Shown: piece after piece, positions 45,901-58,100 of the stretch
Numbering within the stretch: the stretch's first letter is position 1
How the letters are laid out: every line of letters begins with the position of its first letter
Origin: Tribonema minus
Taxonomy: Eukaryota > Sar > Xanthophyceae > Tribonematales > Tribonemataceae
DNA: 64,000 nucleotides
Direction of reading: 5' to 3'
Assembly: GCA_017506865.1 (NCBI GenBank)
Contig: JAFCMP010000033.1
Coordinates: 186,001-250,000 of the forward strand
Translations under genes and position numbers: made by a program
The notes under the pieces: generated by a model
Seen by the model: only the letters and a program-made list of their open reading frames with translations
What the model was told of the DNA's origin: nothing
The model's database searches: none

Positions 45901-48900
45901 CAGATAGCTAGAATGACGACACTGCTGTGATGGGACCCACCCTACCCATCTTCTGTAGCATTATTGACAGCTCATGTTGAATGACCAAGGGTGGGGGCAG
46001 TGTGAATGGTATGCGCAGGCAGACCTGTCTCCATCTCACCATGTGCAGTAGAAGCACCGGGAGCATCGCCGAGACACGTGTATCTGGTTTCGGAGCGCTG
46101 CTATCGTAAGCAAAACGGGGGTGCATGGACAAACAATGAGTTCACAGTTCGAGATGGTATTTTGAAAAGCTGCACTGCTGAGGCACACAGCTGCCACAAA
46201 CAATTCTTATTTCGGAAGCTGTACTGGCTTATACAGGAAGATTAGTGCATTTGACAGGTACACTACGTCGGATGCTCACAGGAAATGAATAGCGTGCACT
46301 TGCGACAACATGCCGTCTGCTGGCGTCTCGTGCATAAACAGGTGCCGCATCCGCCGTCGGTCTCCGTATGCACCTCAGATGCCCACACAAGAAGCGGTTG
46401 TTTTGTACAATACAAACCTTCAAAACAGATTGTACCATTTTGACGGAACATCGCCTGCACTGAATGTTGTCAAAATGGTCCCATGGCGCGCGCCTGGTGC
46501 GGGCCACCTCTGACGACAATTCGCACTGTCTACAACTTGTCGTCACTCTGGCATACTGTTGCTCACTCCGACTAGTAGAGTCCAGCACTGTTTGCTCTGA
46601 CACACACATGAGCGCGCGCAACCTGCAGCTGTGGTGCTCGAAATGAACACCTCTGCAGAGTTTTGGAGCGGGGGAGGCTTAGCTTTCCAAAGCTGTGCAC
46701 AAAGCCTATATCTCATTTCATTGCTTTTTGCCATTTCGGTCGAACAACTGCAGGTCAAGGCGCGGCGGCGTGGCGACAACCCTAGCGACCCCGACTTCCA
46801 GCGCAATTACGAGGTATGTATTGCATGCTGCGCATGTGTATACCCCCACCAATAATTGTCTTGAACGTCTCTCAAGTATTGGGCGCTGTTGGCCAGGGCT
46901 GCTAGCCTGCTGTAGCTCATGTGGCCCGTGTTTGCGCAACCGGGATTTGCGCAAGTCTGTTCAATTCTGTAACTGTCAGATTCTATAACCAACGGCGTCA
47001 TCGCCTCCGCATCAGCGGTGTGTCACATGTGGCGACGCTGTCTCCATCGCAGCCCATTCGCTGCGCTTGGGCGTGTTGCAAACGGAGAGCCTGCTGTGCA
47101 TGCCGCTGCTACGCGGGTAAGCACACCGCTCTGCGTGCGTCACATCAGTGCTCAGTGCACAACAAGCTGAGCATCAACACACAAATCTCCTTGTCATGCA
47201 ACAATGAATGCCCTCGCATTGGATGCCTTCCACTCTCTCATGGGCTGTGCCATCGTCACCGAACACTGCGCCAGAACTCGTTTGCGGGCCCGCTCCCCCC
47301 CCCCGTTGCTGCTGCGAACGCTACATCTATGACTTTTTGAACATGCGTGCCTGATGTCATCGCTTATGGGACCCTGCCGCGTCAGGTTTACCGGCCCAGT
47401 TTCGCGCCGTATCGGGAGACGGCTGCTTCTCAGGCGCAGGCGGGGCCGCTTCCCATACCCCCCGCTCAGGGGCAGTTGCCTCAATGGGGTGAGTTGCGTT
47501 TTTTGAGTCGTATGTCATGGTGATGATTTGTGATTCATGTGATGAGTCATGAGTCGTATGAGAAGTTGAGTTGCGCATGCGTCTTTGCTGTCTGGCGGTG
47601 GCCTTTCGGATTATGAAAATTGTGCATACGCTGACATGGGTATCCTGCACGTGTGCGAAGCACTCTAGTTGAGTGTGCTGCACATGCTGGCAGTTAGTTA
47701 CACCACTGAATCCATGACATACGCCTGTCTGTTCCGCTTGTAACTGCCACATGGCATGATGTGGCTCAGGTCTCGATCCGCAGCAGCAGCAAAACCTCAT
47801 GCAGGGGCAGCAGGGGGGGCTCTTGCCCATCCAGATTTGCACTTATTGTGCTTACTGTTGCGTTTGTAACTGCCGCATTGCATGATTCACCTCAGGTCCT
47901 GACCCCCAGCAGCAGCAGTACCTCATGCAGGGGCAGCAGGGGGGGCTGTCACCCATCCAGATCTGCAAGTATTGCTTACTGTTACGTTTGTAATTGCCAC
48001 ATCGCATGATTCGCCTCAGGTCCTGACCCGCAGCAGCAGCAGTACCTCATGCAGGGGCAGCAGGGGGGGCTGTCGCCAATTCAGATGCAGCAACTGGCGG
48101 CGCAGCTGCACCCGCAGCACGCGGCGCAGCAGCAGCAGGTGTACTACGCCACGGGCATGCAGCAGATGGCGCAACAGACGGCACCCTATATGCAGCAGGT
48201 GCGTGTTTGAAGACGGACCCTTGCAGCAGAAAACACAATTTTCACCTCACTCGCAGAGCAGGGGTTCAATCATAGACAACACGCTTCTTCCTCCAATTCA
48301 AATTGCAAAATTTACTGCGCATGCAGCAGAATGGCGCAGCAGCCAGCGCCCTACATGCAGCAGGTACGTCCTCAGTTTACAACCTAAGCTACGCACTTCG
48401 GTACTTTTAGCAGCATGCGGCGCAGTAGCAGCAGGTTTACTTTTTTGATTTTGGTTGTCAATGGGGCGCGGAAACAGCATGCGTACTGCGCAGCGGGCAT
48501 GCAGCAGATGGCACAGCAGCCGGCGCCCTACATGCAGCAGGTACGTCCTCAGTTGCCAGCCTACACACTTGGTACTTCCGTACCTACGCACTCAGGGAAT
48601 TTGAGGTTGGGGCTCACCTGACGGCTTGAAAAAATACAGGCGACTCATGTAGTTCTGCGCAGCAGATGGCGCAGCAGCTTGCGCTCTACATCAGTGGGTG
48701 CATCCTCACTTCGTACGTACTGTGTTCGTCAGGTATTGTGGGGGGCTGTAGCTGGCGCGCTACATGCGGGCAGGTGTGTCCTTTGTGTGCCCACGCGCGT
48801 GTTAAAGTGCGCGAACCGAGCGGCAACATCCTCAATAGCTACAGCGCAAGCTCATCACCCCCAGCTTCCCAGCGAAATAACTTGCAAATTCAAAATACGG

Positions 48901-49428
48901 CCACCGTCAGCAGGTACCTATCTGCGCGTCTCAAGCGCCGCAAGTTTGCGTGGCTAGGATCAGAGCTAAGCTGTACGTGCAGCATGCACATGATTCTGTC
49001 GGTCCCCAATATCGTCAGCGGCAGGTGTGCCATTGTACTGGCACGCGGCGAATGCTCACCAGCCAATGCAGCACCTGCAGCAGGTGCTTCTGCTCTGACC
49101 GTAACACCAGGTGGCCCGTGCATACTTCTGACGCGCTCTCCTGATGCTCTGCGGACCTCACTCTCGCAGCAGATGCTCAGCAGACAGTACTCTATGGGCC
49201 CAGCCCCTATGTAGTTGAGTGCACCTGTAGCAAGTGATTTACTCAGACTGCAGCATACTCGCGTGCATCACTCCGGCGCACGATACGCGTTTCTTCAACG
49301 CGCCAACTGCGTAGTTCTGCAGTCCTGTCTCTGATAAGGTGACCACGCAAGAGGATTCACATTAGAACCACTATTGTACTGTACCTGTCGCTCTATGTCT
49401 TGTGCATTTGCAGTATGGTCCCACTGCT

Positions 49429-49459
<31 letters not shown>

Positions 49460-51045
49460 TCATGCTGCAGCAGCAGCAGCAGCAGTCGCAGACGCCTGTG
49501 CGGCAGGAGACGGACTATTACGCGATACAGCTGGTGAGACACTGTACTGTTGTACTGATTAAATTGTACTGTGAACTGTCAACACTGAATTGTGAACTCC
49601 TACGCACTGCAGCTGCGCCCTTCACAACGCTCTTCACAACGCTAGCGCACTATAGGTCCGCAAGCATGCAGGATGCTTGCCTGCCTAGAGTAGATAGATT
49701 CAATGTCCTTTGTTTTACTGCACTGCGTGCTCGTGTCATCCTTACACCTCAGGCACTCGCCTGCCATTTTGTCAGGTGTAGCAAGAAGACGCCGGCTACA
49801 TACATCATTGGTTTCTGGTACCAGACTTCAGGCATGACTGTGTGTACATGCAGCTGTGCGTCTCTCATGGTGTGGGAAAGGACCATGTGATGCGTTCTCT
49901 TATTGCGCCAAGTGCAGGTGCGGGGTGAGTTGCGCATTTGTGATTGCTTCAGTAGTCGTCTTTGGTGTAACTGCTGGCTTTGCTGGGGCTGCTTCTCTGC
50001 ACACAGCAGCAAGGAGCTCAGACGCCGAAGGTTCTGTTGTTTGCGTGGCAGGCTCAGCAACAGGCGGCGCAGCTGGCGCAACAACAGCAGCAGCAGCAGC
50101 AGATGGGCTACGCCATGCACAGCGCCATGGCGTTGAATCTGCAGCAGCACGCGCACATGCAGCAGCAGCAGCAGCAGGTGATTGTTTATAAACGCATGCA
50201 TCAAGCGCCCGACTTGGTGTTGAAGGCTATTGCAGCTGCGCTGAACTTGCTTGTTCAGAGCTCCATTTGAGTGTCGGTGAACCATGCTGTTTGTTGACTC
50301 ATGCTTACCGATGCTTATTTGCTGTGCATTCTTTCTTTACTTCAGCCGTTGGGGATGCAGCAAATGCTGCCGACCACCACAATCTTACCATTAACGCAAA
50401 GCTTGTTCTCAAAGGTAGTCAGGCCGTGGGTTAAGGTTCATGTTTTCATCGTCCTGTGTACATCGTAGTTGTAGCAATCCTTTCCTTTCCCTGCGCCTTT
50501 TGGTTCCTGGTGATGATGATGATGATGCTCAACACCTCCCCATGCAGTTTACTGAGCATGCCCCGTTTTACTCCCAAGTTAAAAGCTTTCAACTGTGAGC
50601 CCGGGTGCCTTCTCTGCCAGCTCTGTATTTTTTTCTTCTGCGCATACAGACACCTCCATCGCTTTGCTCCATTTGCATCCTTCATGATGCACAATGTTAT
50701 TTCCAGTGGTTTAAAATGCTGCTTATCTCAAGTCAGCTAAAATTGAAGCAGCGGATGCAGCGCCACTTTTGTCTCACATTTCGGTGCTCCCACATCGTGC
50801 ATGCTCTGCAGCTGTTTCGGATGCAGTGCCAGGCTTGTCTCACATTTCGATGCTCCCCTCTCGTGCACGCGCAGCAGCTGCGGCAGTCCCCGCCGCCGGC
50901 CAACAGCCAGCAGTCGTATGGCGGCACACCCCAGCAGCAGCAGCTCATGCTGCAGCAGCAGCAGGCGCAGGCGCAGCAGCAGCAGCAGCACACGACGCGC
51001 ATGCACAACGCCAGCTACAACGAGAACTTTCCGGCGCTGAGCTGA
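39989..51045 (+). CDS. R3H and SUZ domain RNA-binding protein, Gln/Gly-rich
   Basis: R3H-SUZ proteins bind single-stranded RNA and regulate mRNA. Sixteen exons agree in phase and give 762 residues: 39989-40094, 40239-40294, 40502-40587, 40782-40916, 41641-41705, 42052-42290, 43260-43679, 44778-44916, 45118-45335, 46754-46813, 47386-47488, 48020-48198, 49414-49533, 50052-50174, 50346-50414, 50875-51045. Order: LDQALASALEQPREK joined to LNVLKFEDKIVRFM; R3H with FHRLLVHRLAIRFGLEHQ; MVLTKTAHCCVPKVLL; SUZ with GKKIMLMRRDPQNAL and AEKEK joined across an intron to AYAAARARIFG; a glycine/serine stretch; DPDFQRNYE; then glutamine-rich exons and a C-terminal NENFPALS. Intron 2 has a GC donor (40295). 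ATG 39989 was chosen since earlier in-frame ATGs would overlap TAP42 coding. Exon 14 could begin near 50008, and exons between 48198 and 49414 may be missing. Confidence 0.88.
42387..42448 (+). repeat. copy of R3H gene exon 6 end and its donor
   Basis: Positions 42241-42301 (exon end GAGAAGGAGAAG plus GTGCGCAGGCA) recur at 42387-42448 with one inserted base. The copy lies in the following intron and keeps the donor; the insertion changes the frame. Confidence 0.85.
47765..48060 (+). repeat. triplicated acceptor-exon unit in the R3H gene
   Basis: A unit of about 125 bp, made of the intron end and the first part of exon 12, occurs three times; acceptors end at 47769, 47895 and 48019. In each the frame after the acceptor reads DPQQQQ, then LMQGQQGG and PIQ. 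Only the third runs on into a full exon with a good donor. Confidence 0.85.
48139..48709 (+). repeat. copies of R3H gene exon 12 end in the next intron
   Basis: The exon end at 48139-48205 (MQQMAQQTAPYMQQ then GT) recurs at 48311-48375, 48482-48552 and, without the donor, 48653-48709. The first two keep CATGCAGCAGGTACGTCCTC, a donor that looks at least as good as the original. Confidence 0.8.
49430..50990 (+). repeat. CAG/CAA tracts in coding exons
   Basis: Runs of CAG encoding glutamine lie at about 49430-49490, 50083-50102, 50158-50174 and 50930-50990. They are in-frame parts of exons 13, 14 and 16 and are likely to vary in length. Confidence 0.7.
50769..50880 (+). repeat. duplicated acceptor before the last R3H exon
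   Basis: The intron end at 50835-50880 (TGTCTCACATTTCGATGCTC to GCAGCAGCTG) is preceded by a similar unit at 50769-50815 ending TGCTCTGCAGCTG. Confidence 0.75.
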
Positions 51046-52145
51046 AGGGACGTTCCGGCACTGTGCTGCACGAAGCGATGCCCCCCCCCCCCCCTTCCTT
51101 CTCCCCCTGTTCCTCTTGGAATTGCGGATGCAATGCGGTCAAGCGCAGCAAAAACCGCGCGTGCAGACTCTACATGTAGGTCTGCATACACGGCCGCGTT
51201 TGCAGCGCCTGACTGTAGTGCGGGGTGGCACGGGGGCGATTCAGTTCCGTGCTGAGTCGCGTTGTGCTGCGGGCGGTGGTGGCAAGGCGTTCGATAGGAA
51301 CAAGTCGCCTGCTTCTGCTGCTGCCGCCGCTGCTGCTGCTGCTGCCGCCGCTGCTGCTGCTGTGCCCTTGATTGTCCAACTACACCCCTGGCCTTGGCCT
51401 TGCGTGTACCGTAGCAGTTTGTGTTGTCCAGTCAAGGGGGATGGGGTAGTGAGAGGAGGGTTGAGGGGGGGAGGTGGGGGAAGGCAGAGGTGCAGGAAGC
51501 GGCAGATTGCGGTAGGGGGAGGTAGCTTTTTGTGCGTGCTGCCATGAGGTGAATGAGCCTTTCTCATTCTGCTCTGCGTGGCTGCGAGTGTTCGCATATC
51601 AATCAATACTCCTTTCTGATTTCATGTGTTTGCGCTGGCTGCCGCTGGTGATAATGCGCACCTCAAGCTTATGCATGCGCTGGTGCAGCTGCTGCATCCG
51701 AGTTCATCGGAAGGCTTGTCGTGATGCTTCATTAACTACCTCATGTCTGACTTGCATGTGCGATCAGCATGTTTCTCTGGTGTCTACAGAGCATGACTGA
51801 TCAGCCGTTGGACGCTTGGGGTCATGTCATTGCTTGTCCGCCTGGACAACAACTGCGAATGCATGGCCTCTCTTCACTTTTGTAGACATCCGAGCACGCT
51901 AGGAACTATCCATCTGAATGATCCCTGCAAAATGTCACAGGTCCTTCAATGGCCACATCTCGTCTATAAGAAGAGAAACGTTTGCTTGCTTTCTATGTAC
52001 TGTTCACAAAAAAAAATGAATATGCTGTTCTCTAGGTGCGTGTAGCTTTCAGAGGGACGTCAATCAAACAACGCTGCACGCCTAAATGGGCTCCATGCGT
52101 TGAACGCCGATGCAGTTCGAGCTAAGGGGTAGGGTTATGGTAATC
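51046..52145. other. 3' flank of R3H gene, no gene seen
   Basis: It holds a C-run near 51080, a CTG/CCG-rich stretch at about 51312-51365 and a purine-rich stretch at about 51430-51500. I see no coding exon or RNA gene. Confidence 0.4.
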
Positions 52146-52172
52146 TAACCCTAACCCTAACGCTACCCCTAA
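52146..52172 (-). repeat. interstitial telomeric repeat at the LINE 3' side
   Basis: TAACCCTAACCCTAACGC followed by TACCCCTAA, preceded by GGGGTAGGGTT at about 52127-52137. It directly adjoins the 3' end of the large LINE. Confidence 0.8.
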
Positions 52173-52174
52173 TC

Positions 52175-55100
52175 TGCGGCAAAACTAAAAGTATCTGCGG
52201 AAGTCTGCGGCAAATGGAGAGCTCAAACCACATCGGCGTACAATGCAAGGACGCCGCCTGCGGGCGCAACGTGAATGCCTGCGATGACGCCGCTTACGAA
52301 CCTCTGCGATCCGCGGAAGTTTGCGGCAAATCTCAGGGAAAAGTTGACAGATTTGACACGGTTTGATATATGTACGTATGGACTTGTATTTATAAAGGCC
52401 CAAGGGAGGCCGGGTTGCCTATGCAATCGAAAAGCTTGCGTCAACGCAGCAGCCTAGTCTGCGCTGTGCCCTAGGAGCTTGGATACCGGCGCCGCAACAC
52501 AGCCCAGCATTCGCGCTCCACGTGTGTACGCCATAACGCGCTCCGCCAACTCCCGCGCCAGCGATATGCTCAGCTCAATGAGGATCTGACGCTTAGCTAA
52601 CCCGGCCTTGCGTAACACATCTGCCTTCCCCCCCCCTGAGCACAGTGCTGAGTGCATTGCCAACTCCTTAACAAAAAGGCTTGTCTGCTTGCCCAGCCGT
52701 CCGTACGACTCCTGCACGAATGGCACAAAAGCCCAAGATGACGTCAAGGTGCCGGTGTGGTGCTTGACCTTCGCGTCCTCCCCCACACCAGCAGCATAGC
52801 CGTCCGTGTTCGAGGCATTTGTTCTGCCTGTCAGGTTCGAGCTCGCTGTGGGCGCGCGCACACTTGTGTCTAGCACTATTCCCTTGTTACGGTATGCACT
52901 GCTAAAGTGCAGACACCCTGGGTCAATGACTGTGTCCGCCCGATACCCCGGTACCTTGAAGACGCTAGCGTCCTCATTGCGGACAATAGAGACATGGTGC
53001 TGTCTCAAGATGCGCTGCAGGCACCGCTTTTGGGCAGTGTGTGTCGCGTTGTGCCCCCGTATGTGCTGGCTGGGGCAGCTGATCGCATGCGTGGAGGTGG
53101 GGCTCACATCACTGCACCGCCATGGGCACACCTCGCCCTGTATGCCCCACCCGTCTATGAAGATCGCAATCAAAATCATCGTGGCTGCTGCCATACTGGA
53201 CATGGGCGCCGCACCCGGGCGGTCATTGGCAGTGGGTGGCACGCTCATCCACGCCATTGCCCCGGACGCACGCTGGCTGCGCAGCTGCGCCAGGACCCGT
53301 GCGCTAGCCTGTTGGCGGCGGCGGCTGGTGTCGCGCGAGTCACCAATAGGTGCAGCCTGCGTCGGCTTGCCCACGGCACCAGCCGAGGCAGCCTCTAGGT
53401 CCTCCACCAGGCAATCCTCGTATTGACGTCGAAGAACATTTGAAAGGCCGGCTTGTAGTCCGTGCGTGAAGTGACCGCGCCGGCGGCGGGGCACTACCTT
53501 CCTGCAGATCTCATCAGCATAGGCCTCCCAGTCGTCGTCGTCGTCCTCCTGCCCGCCGCTGCAGCTGCTTTCTTCCGCGCTAGTTTGTGTTTTAGCGGGC
53601 GTGGAAGGGGCAGCCGCGGCAGCGGCTTGAGGGCCAGGTACGGTCGCCGCCGCAGCGGCCGCCTCGGCGCCAGGCACAATGCCGTGGGTGTGTGGGGCTG
53701 GCTCAGTGGTCACTGTCTCCGTGACGGCAGTTGCGGCGTAGATCGCTTGCACCGCAGTGGGGAGCGTCGACGCTGCGGCCGTCGTATCTGCTGCCCACCG
53801 TAGCAACGATGCTGGGAGCTGCTCGGCCACAGCTGTGCGTGATTTTTCGCCGCCATCAGCTGTCAGCGCTCGCGTAGAGCGTCGCACGGCCTCGATGATT
53901 GGCGGCAGTCCCTGGTCCTCGCGTATTGCGCATGAGTGCTGCGCGAACCAGGTGACTGCGCCGTGTTCGTCAGTGCCGAGCCTCAGGGCCCCTGCTGCCA
54001 CAGTGGCATGAATTATTGCCGGCCTCAGTGTTGTGCATGCCTGGGCCGTGTATGCGGCTGGTGCCAGTAGCCCCAAAAGCGGCATGCCCAGACCGCCTCG
54101 TCGCTCCGGCAACCGTGACGCCCGCAGTGGCACTGCGATGTCCGTGAGTTCTGGCGGGCCCAAGCGCGGCAATACCAGCACGCTGCCACTGCTGGCTTCC
54201 TCATTGTCACCAGCAGTGCAGGCGGCCAGCAGGTGTGACTTCATGGCTGCCGCGGTAGAGCAGCCGTGCAGATGCAGCATGCGTTCGAGCGTCCATGCAC
54301 AGAACCCGTCAAACGCGTGCAACCATGTCTCACTCAAAGCCGTGTCAACGACCCGAGCTAAGAAGCCCATGCGCTTCGTCAGTGACCTGCGTAGAATGAA
54401 CTGTGCTGCCTGTAGGTGATGCCGCGCCATTCCAGCTAGCTGCCACGACAATCGCCATGTCCCTGCGTCGACAAGATGCTTGCTCATGGCAGCGTGCACA
54501 TAGGCTGGGTGCCCTACCGGTACCCCGACCGATGTAAAGCCCTGACTGGATTCTGGCATGGTGGTGTCCACAAACGGTATGTCAAGGGCGCGCAGGCGTG
54601 CTCTGGCCGCTTCATCAAACACTGTGCCGCGCATGGCGATGGCCAGCGACTTGTCTGGTCGAACGCGTAGGCCCCCTGCCGCCAGCCGGCGGATCACCTC
54701 TGCCACCCCAGCGGCCGCTGCATCGTCGAAGTAGGCAGCTTGCAGCACGTTGAGGTCATCCAGGAAAGCGCAGTGCGGGGCTGGCGGTTCCGCTGTGCTG
54801 TGGCCGTAGGCCGGCATACTGCCGGGCGTCGCATTCACTCCATCAGGGTAGAAGAGTAGGAAGGCCGCTGCCACTGCAAAGTACAGCGGCCCTAGAGGGT
54901 CCCCTTGCTGGCACCCTAGGTGGGAGCAGATAATGCGAGCTTCACCGTTCACCTCCACCCGCATCTCTGGGGCAGTGTCACCACAGTATACGGACTCAAA
55001 GTGCGGGAGCAGCTCCGGACAGAAGAGCATAAGCCCCCGCACAATGGCGGCGCGATCCACACTGTTAAATGCGTTCTCACAGTCCAGTTGGATAGTGGTG

Positions 55101-58100
55101 CCATACAGCTCGTGCCACACGCGCGCGCGCGCTGCCACATGCTCGACGCCAGACCGGTATCCTACGCCAAACTGCGACATGGAGGCCAGCAGCCCCGATA
55201 TCTTGCCCTTGACACTCCGTGCCGCTGTGGACCCGAGGAGTCTGCGCCAGACACTGGAGCAGGCGATCGGACGCCGCTTCTGTCCTATGCCTGAGAGGGC
55301 CGCGGCGCGGAGAAGCCGTTGCGATTGCTCCGGCAGCAGTTCGGGCTCAACAAGCAGCGTCGTGAACACCTTGGCCAGGTGATGAGCGAATGCCGGTTCC
55401 ATCACATCTGATTCTGAATCACCAGCTAGTCCTGGCGAGGCACTGCTCACGGGGCGGGTGGCTGCTTTCACTGGTGCACCAGGCCCAGCGGCCATCAAGA
55501 GGTGTTCATAGCGTAGGCCGTCCAGCCCTCCTGCCTTCCCCGCCCCTGCTGCGGACAAGGTCGACAGTATGTCTGCCGCCTCCACCTCGAGGCGCCGTCC
55601 GGCTGCGCTGGCAGCATCCTCAGGCCTATCGCTGTGATCATGTGCCTGACCCGATTCGAAGACAGGACTGCCGCTGCCAGCTGGCCCGGTGGTCGTTGCC
55701 ACCCCTGCGCTGTGTAAGCAGTGCCGCCGGGCGTCGCGTACCAGGCCGCGCACTTGCTCCATTGGCGTATCGACTACCCCCGGCCGGGTGCCAGTTTCAG
55801 GGTGCTTTGCTGCCAGCACCTGTGCCGTGACCTCGTCTGCTGGGGCGCATGCTTCACGCGCCTCTAGTCGTGCGGCAGCCAAGCCTACCCCCCGTCGCTT
55901 GCCTGAGAGGGCAGCGCATGCTGTTTGCTGCCTGGAGTCAGCCTCCGTCCAGTCGGCATCGAAGTTCGTTTGTGCCGACGCCATAGCTGCGTTGTTTGGT
56001 TTGGGGGCCCGCAGCGCCGCTGCTGCTGACAGCGTCTTTCTCAGTAGCTCCGCGAAGTCGCCAGACAGCAACGCTGCCAGCCGGGCCGCAGGCGGCATAC
56101 CGGTTCCCTCCGGTTGCCTACCAAAGGCCATCGCTGCTAGCAGGTGCAGCAGCCTGTAGCCGCGCTGCACTAGAGTCTGAGAAACCTGATGAGCAAACGC
56201 CCCGGCACCATGGTGGAGGCGCACCCGTGCCGCCTCACGTGCACTGTCTGTGGCGTCCGCCAGTAGTCGTGTGGCGTGCTCCACTAGCCGTGCCCACTGG
56301 GTGCACTGCAGCTGAGTGCGGAAGGGGTTGGCAGTCGTGGTGAACCGCAGCAGCAGTAGATCCGCCTCATTGGTCTGGTCAAGTGCGTGGACGACCGAGG
56401 GCGTCGAGAGGTCCCAAGCCAGGGATGCTCGTGCCTGGGGCTTTGAGGGCCTGCCACTGGTGGTGGTGGTCGGGGGGGGCGGTGACGCGGCATCGTCCGG
56501 CGGGTCCACGTCCATGTCCGCCCATCCCACGGCCGTCCCGCGGGGGGGGCTGCTGTCCTGCAGCCTCAGGCTGTCAGACTGAGTGCGGCTGCCGGCGCTG
56601 CTAGGCGGTGCCGCAGCAGCTGCCGTTCGGCGCCGGCGTTGCGCGCCGGTTGCCGTGGCCGCCGGGCGTTTCTTGCTAGACTTTGAGTTGGCAGCGCCAC
56701 TAGCCGGCACCGCCGGTAGTTTTGGAGGTGTCGCTGCGGCAGCCCCCGCCGCCGCGGCCGCGCCGTCGCTACCCGCACCCCCGCCCTCGGACTGGCCCGG
56801 GGGTACTGCCGGGCGTGCGCGCGTGGGGGCGCTTCCATTCCGTCGACACGTGTGGCATGGCGAGGTCAGCGCGCATTGCCTCTGCCCCGCGCTGGCTGAC
56901 ATATGGACCAGGCCGCAGGCACCTGTGCATGCACTCAGCTTCCTTACCGCCCGTAGGAAGTCTTCTGCCGTGCAACCATACATGGTGCTCATCTCCTGCA
57001 CATGCTTGGCATGGTGTGCCCCAGTGCTGCAGGTACTGCTGCCTGAAGGGGCACGGTCACCGGATGGGTCGTGATCAACCTGCTGCCGGATGCCCTTGGC
57101 GTATGCTGCCGCCGGATTTTGCTGACAGTGTGATGTGCTCGCCTCAGGGTTCAGCATCGACCTCGTGCAGCTACCACCGTTGAAGTGGGCCACTACCGGT
57201 GCCATGCGGCTCGCAGCTGACAGTTTGCCTCGCTGTTTGCTGTCCTCTTTCTGACCAAGCTGCCAAAATGCCAGTGTGCATAGTGGACACCTCAGTGGCT
57301 CAGGCTGCTGTGGCAACTGCAGCGCAGTACGGGGCTGTGTCCGACTCGGAGCCGTGATGTGGGTGCTGTCAGCTTGAGTGGTCGCCGACGCTGTCATAGT
57401 GGTTGGCAAGGGCGGAGCTGCCGCAGGGGCGACAAGCAGTTCAAAGTGTCCCACATTTGTATATAGCCCAGGCGGCGTCCACAGCACATCCAGATGGCAG
57501 TCAGGCTGAGCTGGAGTCGCCGGTGCGAATACCGCTGGCAGCCCCATCAGTTGTGCCAGCACCAGCCCTGTTGATTTTTGCGTGCTGCCAGTGGCCTGAG
57601 GCTTGGCCTGCCACACCGTCACCGAGACCGCGTAGACCGCTGCAACAATGGCCCACACAGACAAACCGAGGGGCCGTCCCCACACGCCCTCTTCCTGTAG
57701 GCGTTGCAGCAGGAGCGTGTGCCCGCTGTCCTTGCTATCCGTTTCATTTGTGCCGTACTCGATTGCGAGGCAGCGAGCGCGTGTCCCGTACGTGTCGAAT
57801 TGTTCACGTGTACACGCAGGTTGGGCTGCGGCATGCGCGGTCAGTTGACGCATCGATGACATGCTGGCCCCTTGTTTGCCCGCCCCCTGCGTGACGTATG
57901 CCACCATCCCGTCCAGCAGTGCCTCTCGCATGGCAATCACCAGCGCTGGGGCCGGCAGTCCGTGCTCAACTGCGACGCTGCCTATGCCGTGTAGAGCTGT
58001 ATGAATCAGGCAGTTGCCGTTGCCCACGTTGCTCACGGGGCGAAGCTCCCCACCACGTGCTAGCGTCGCTGTGTTTTCCCCAAGCGCCTGTTTGTGGAGT

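Noticed and set aside
56583-57183. Plus-strand frames across the LINE
   Set aside because: These are shadows of the GC-rich 1,906-codon minus-strand frame.
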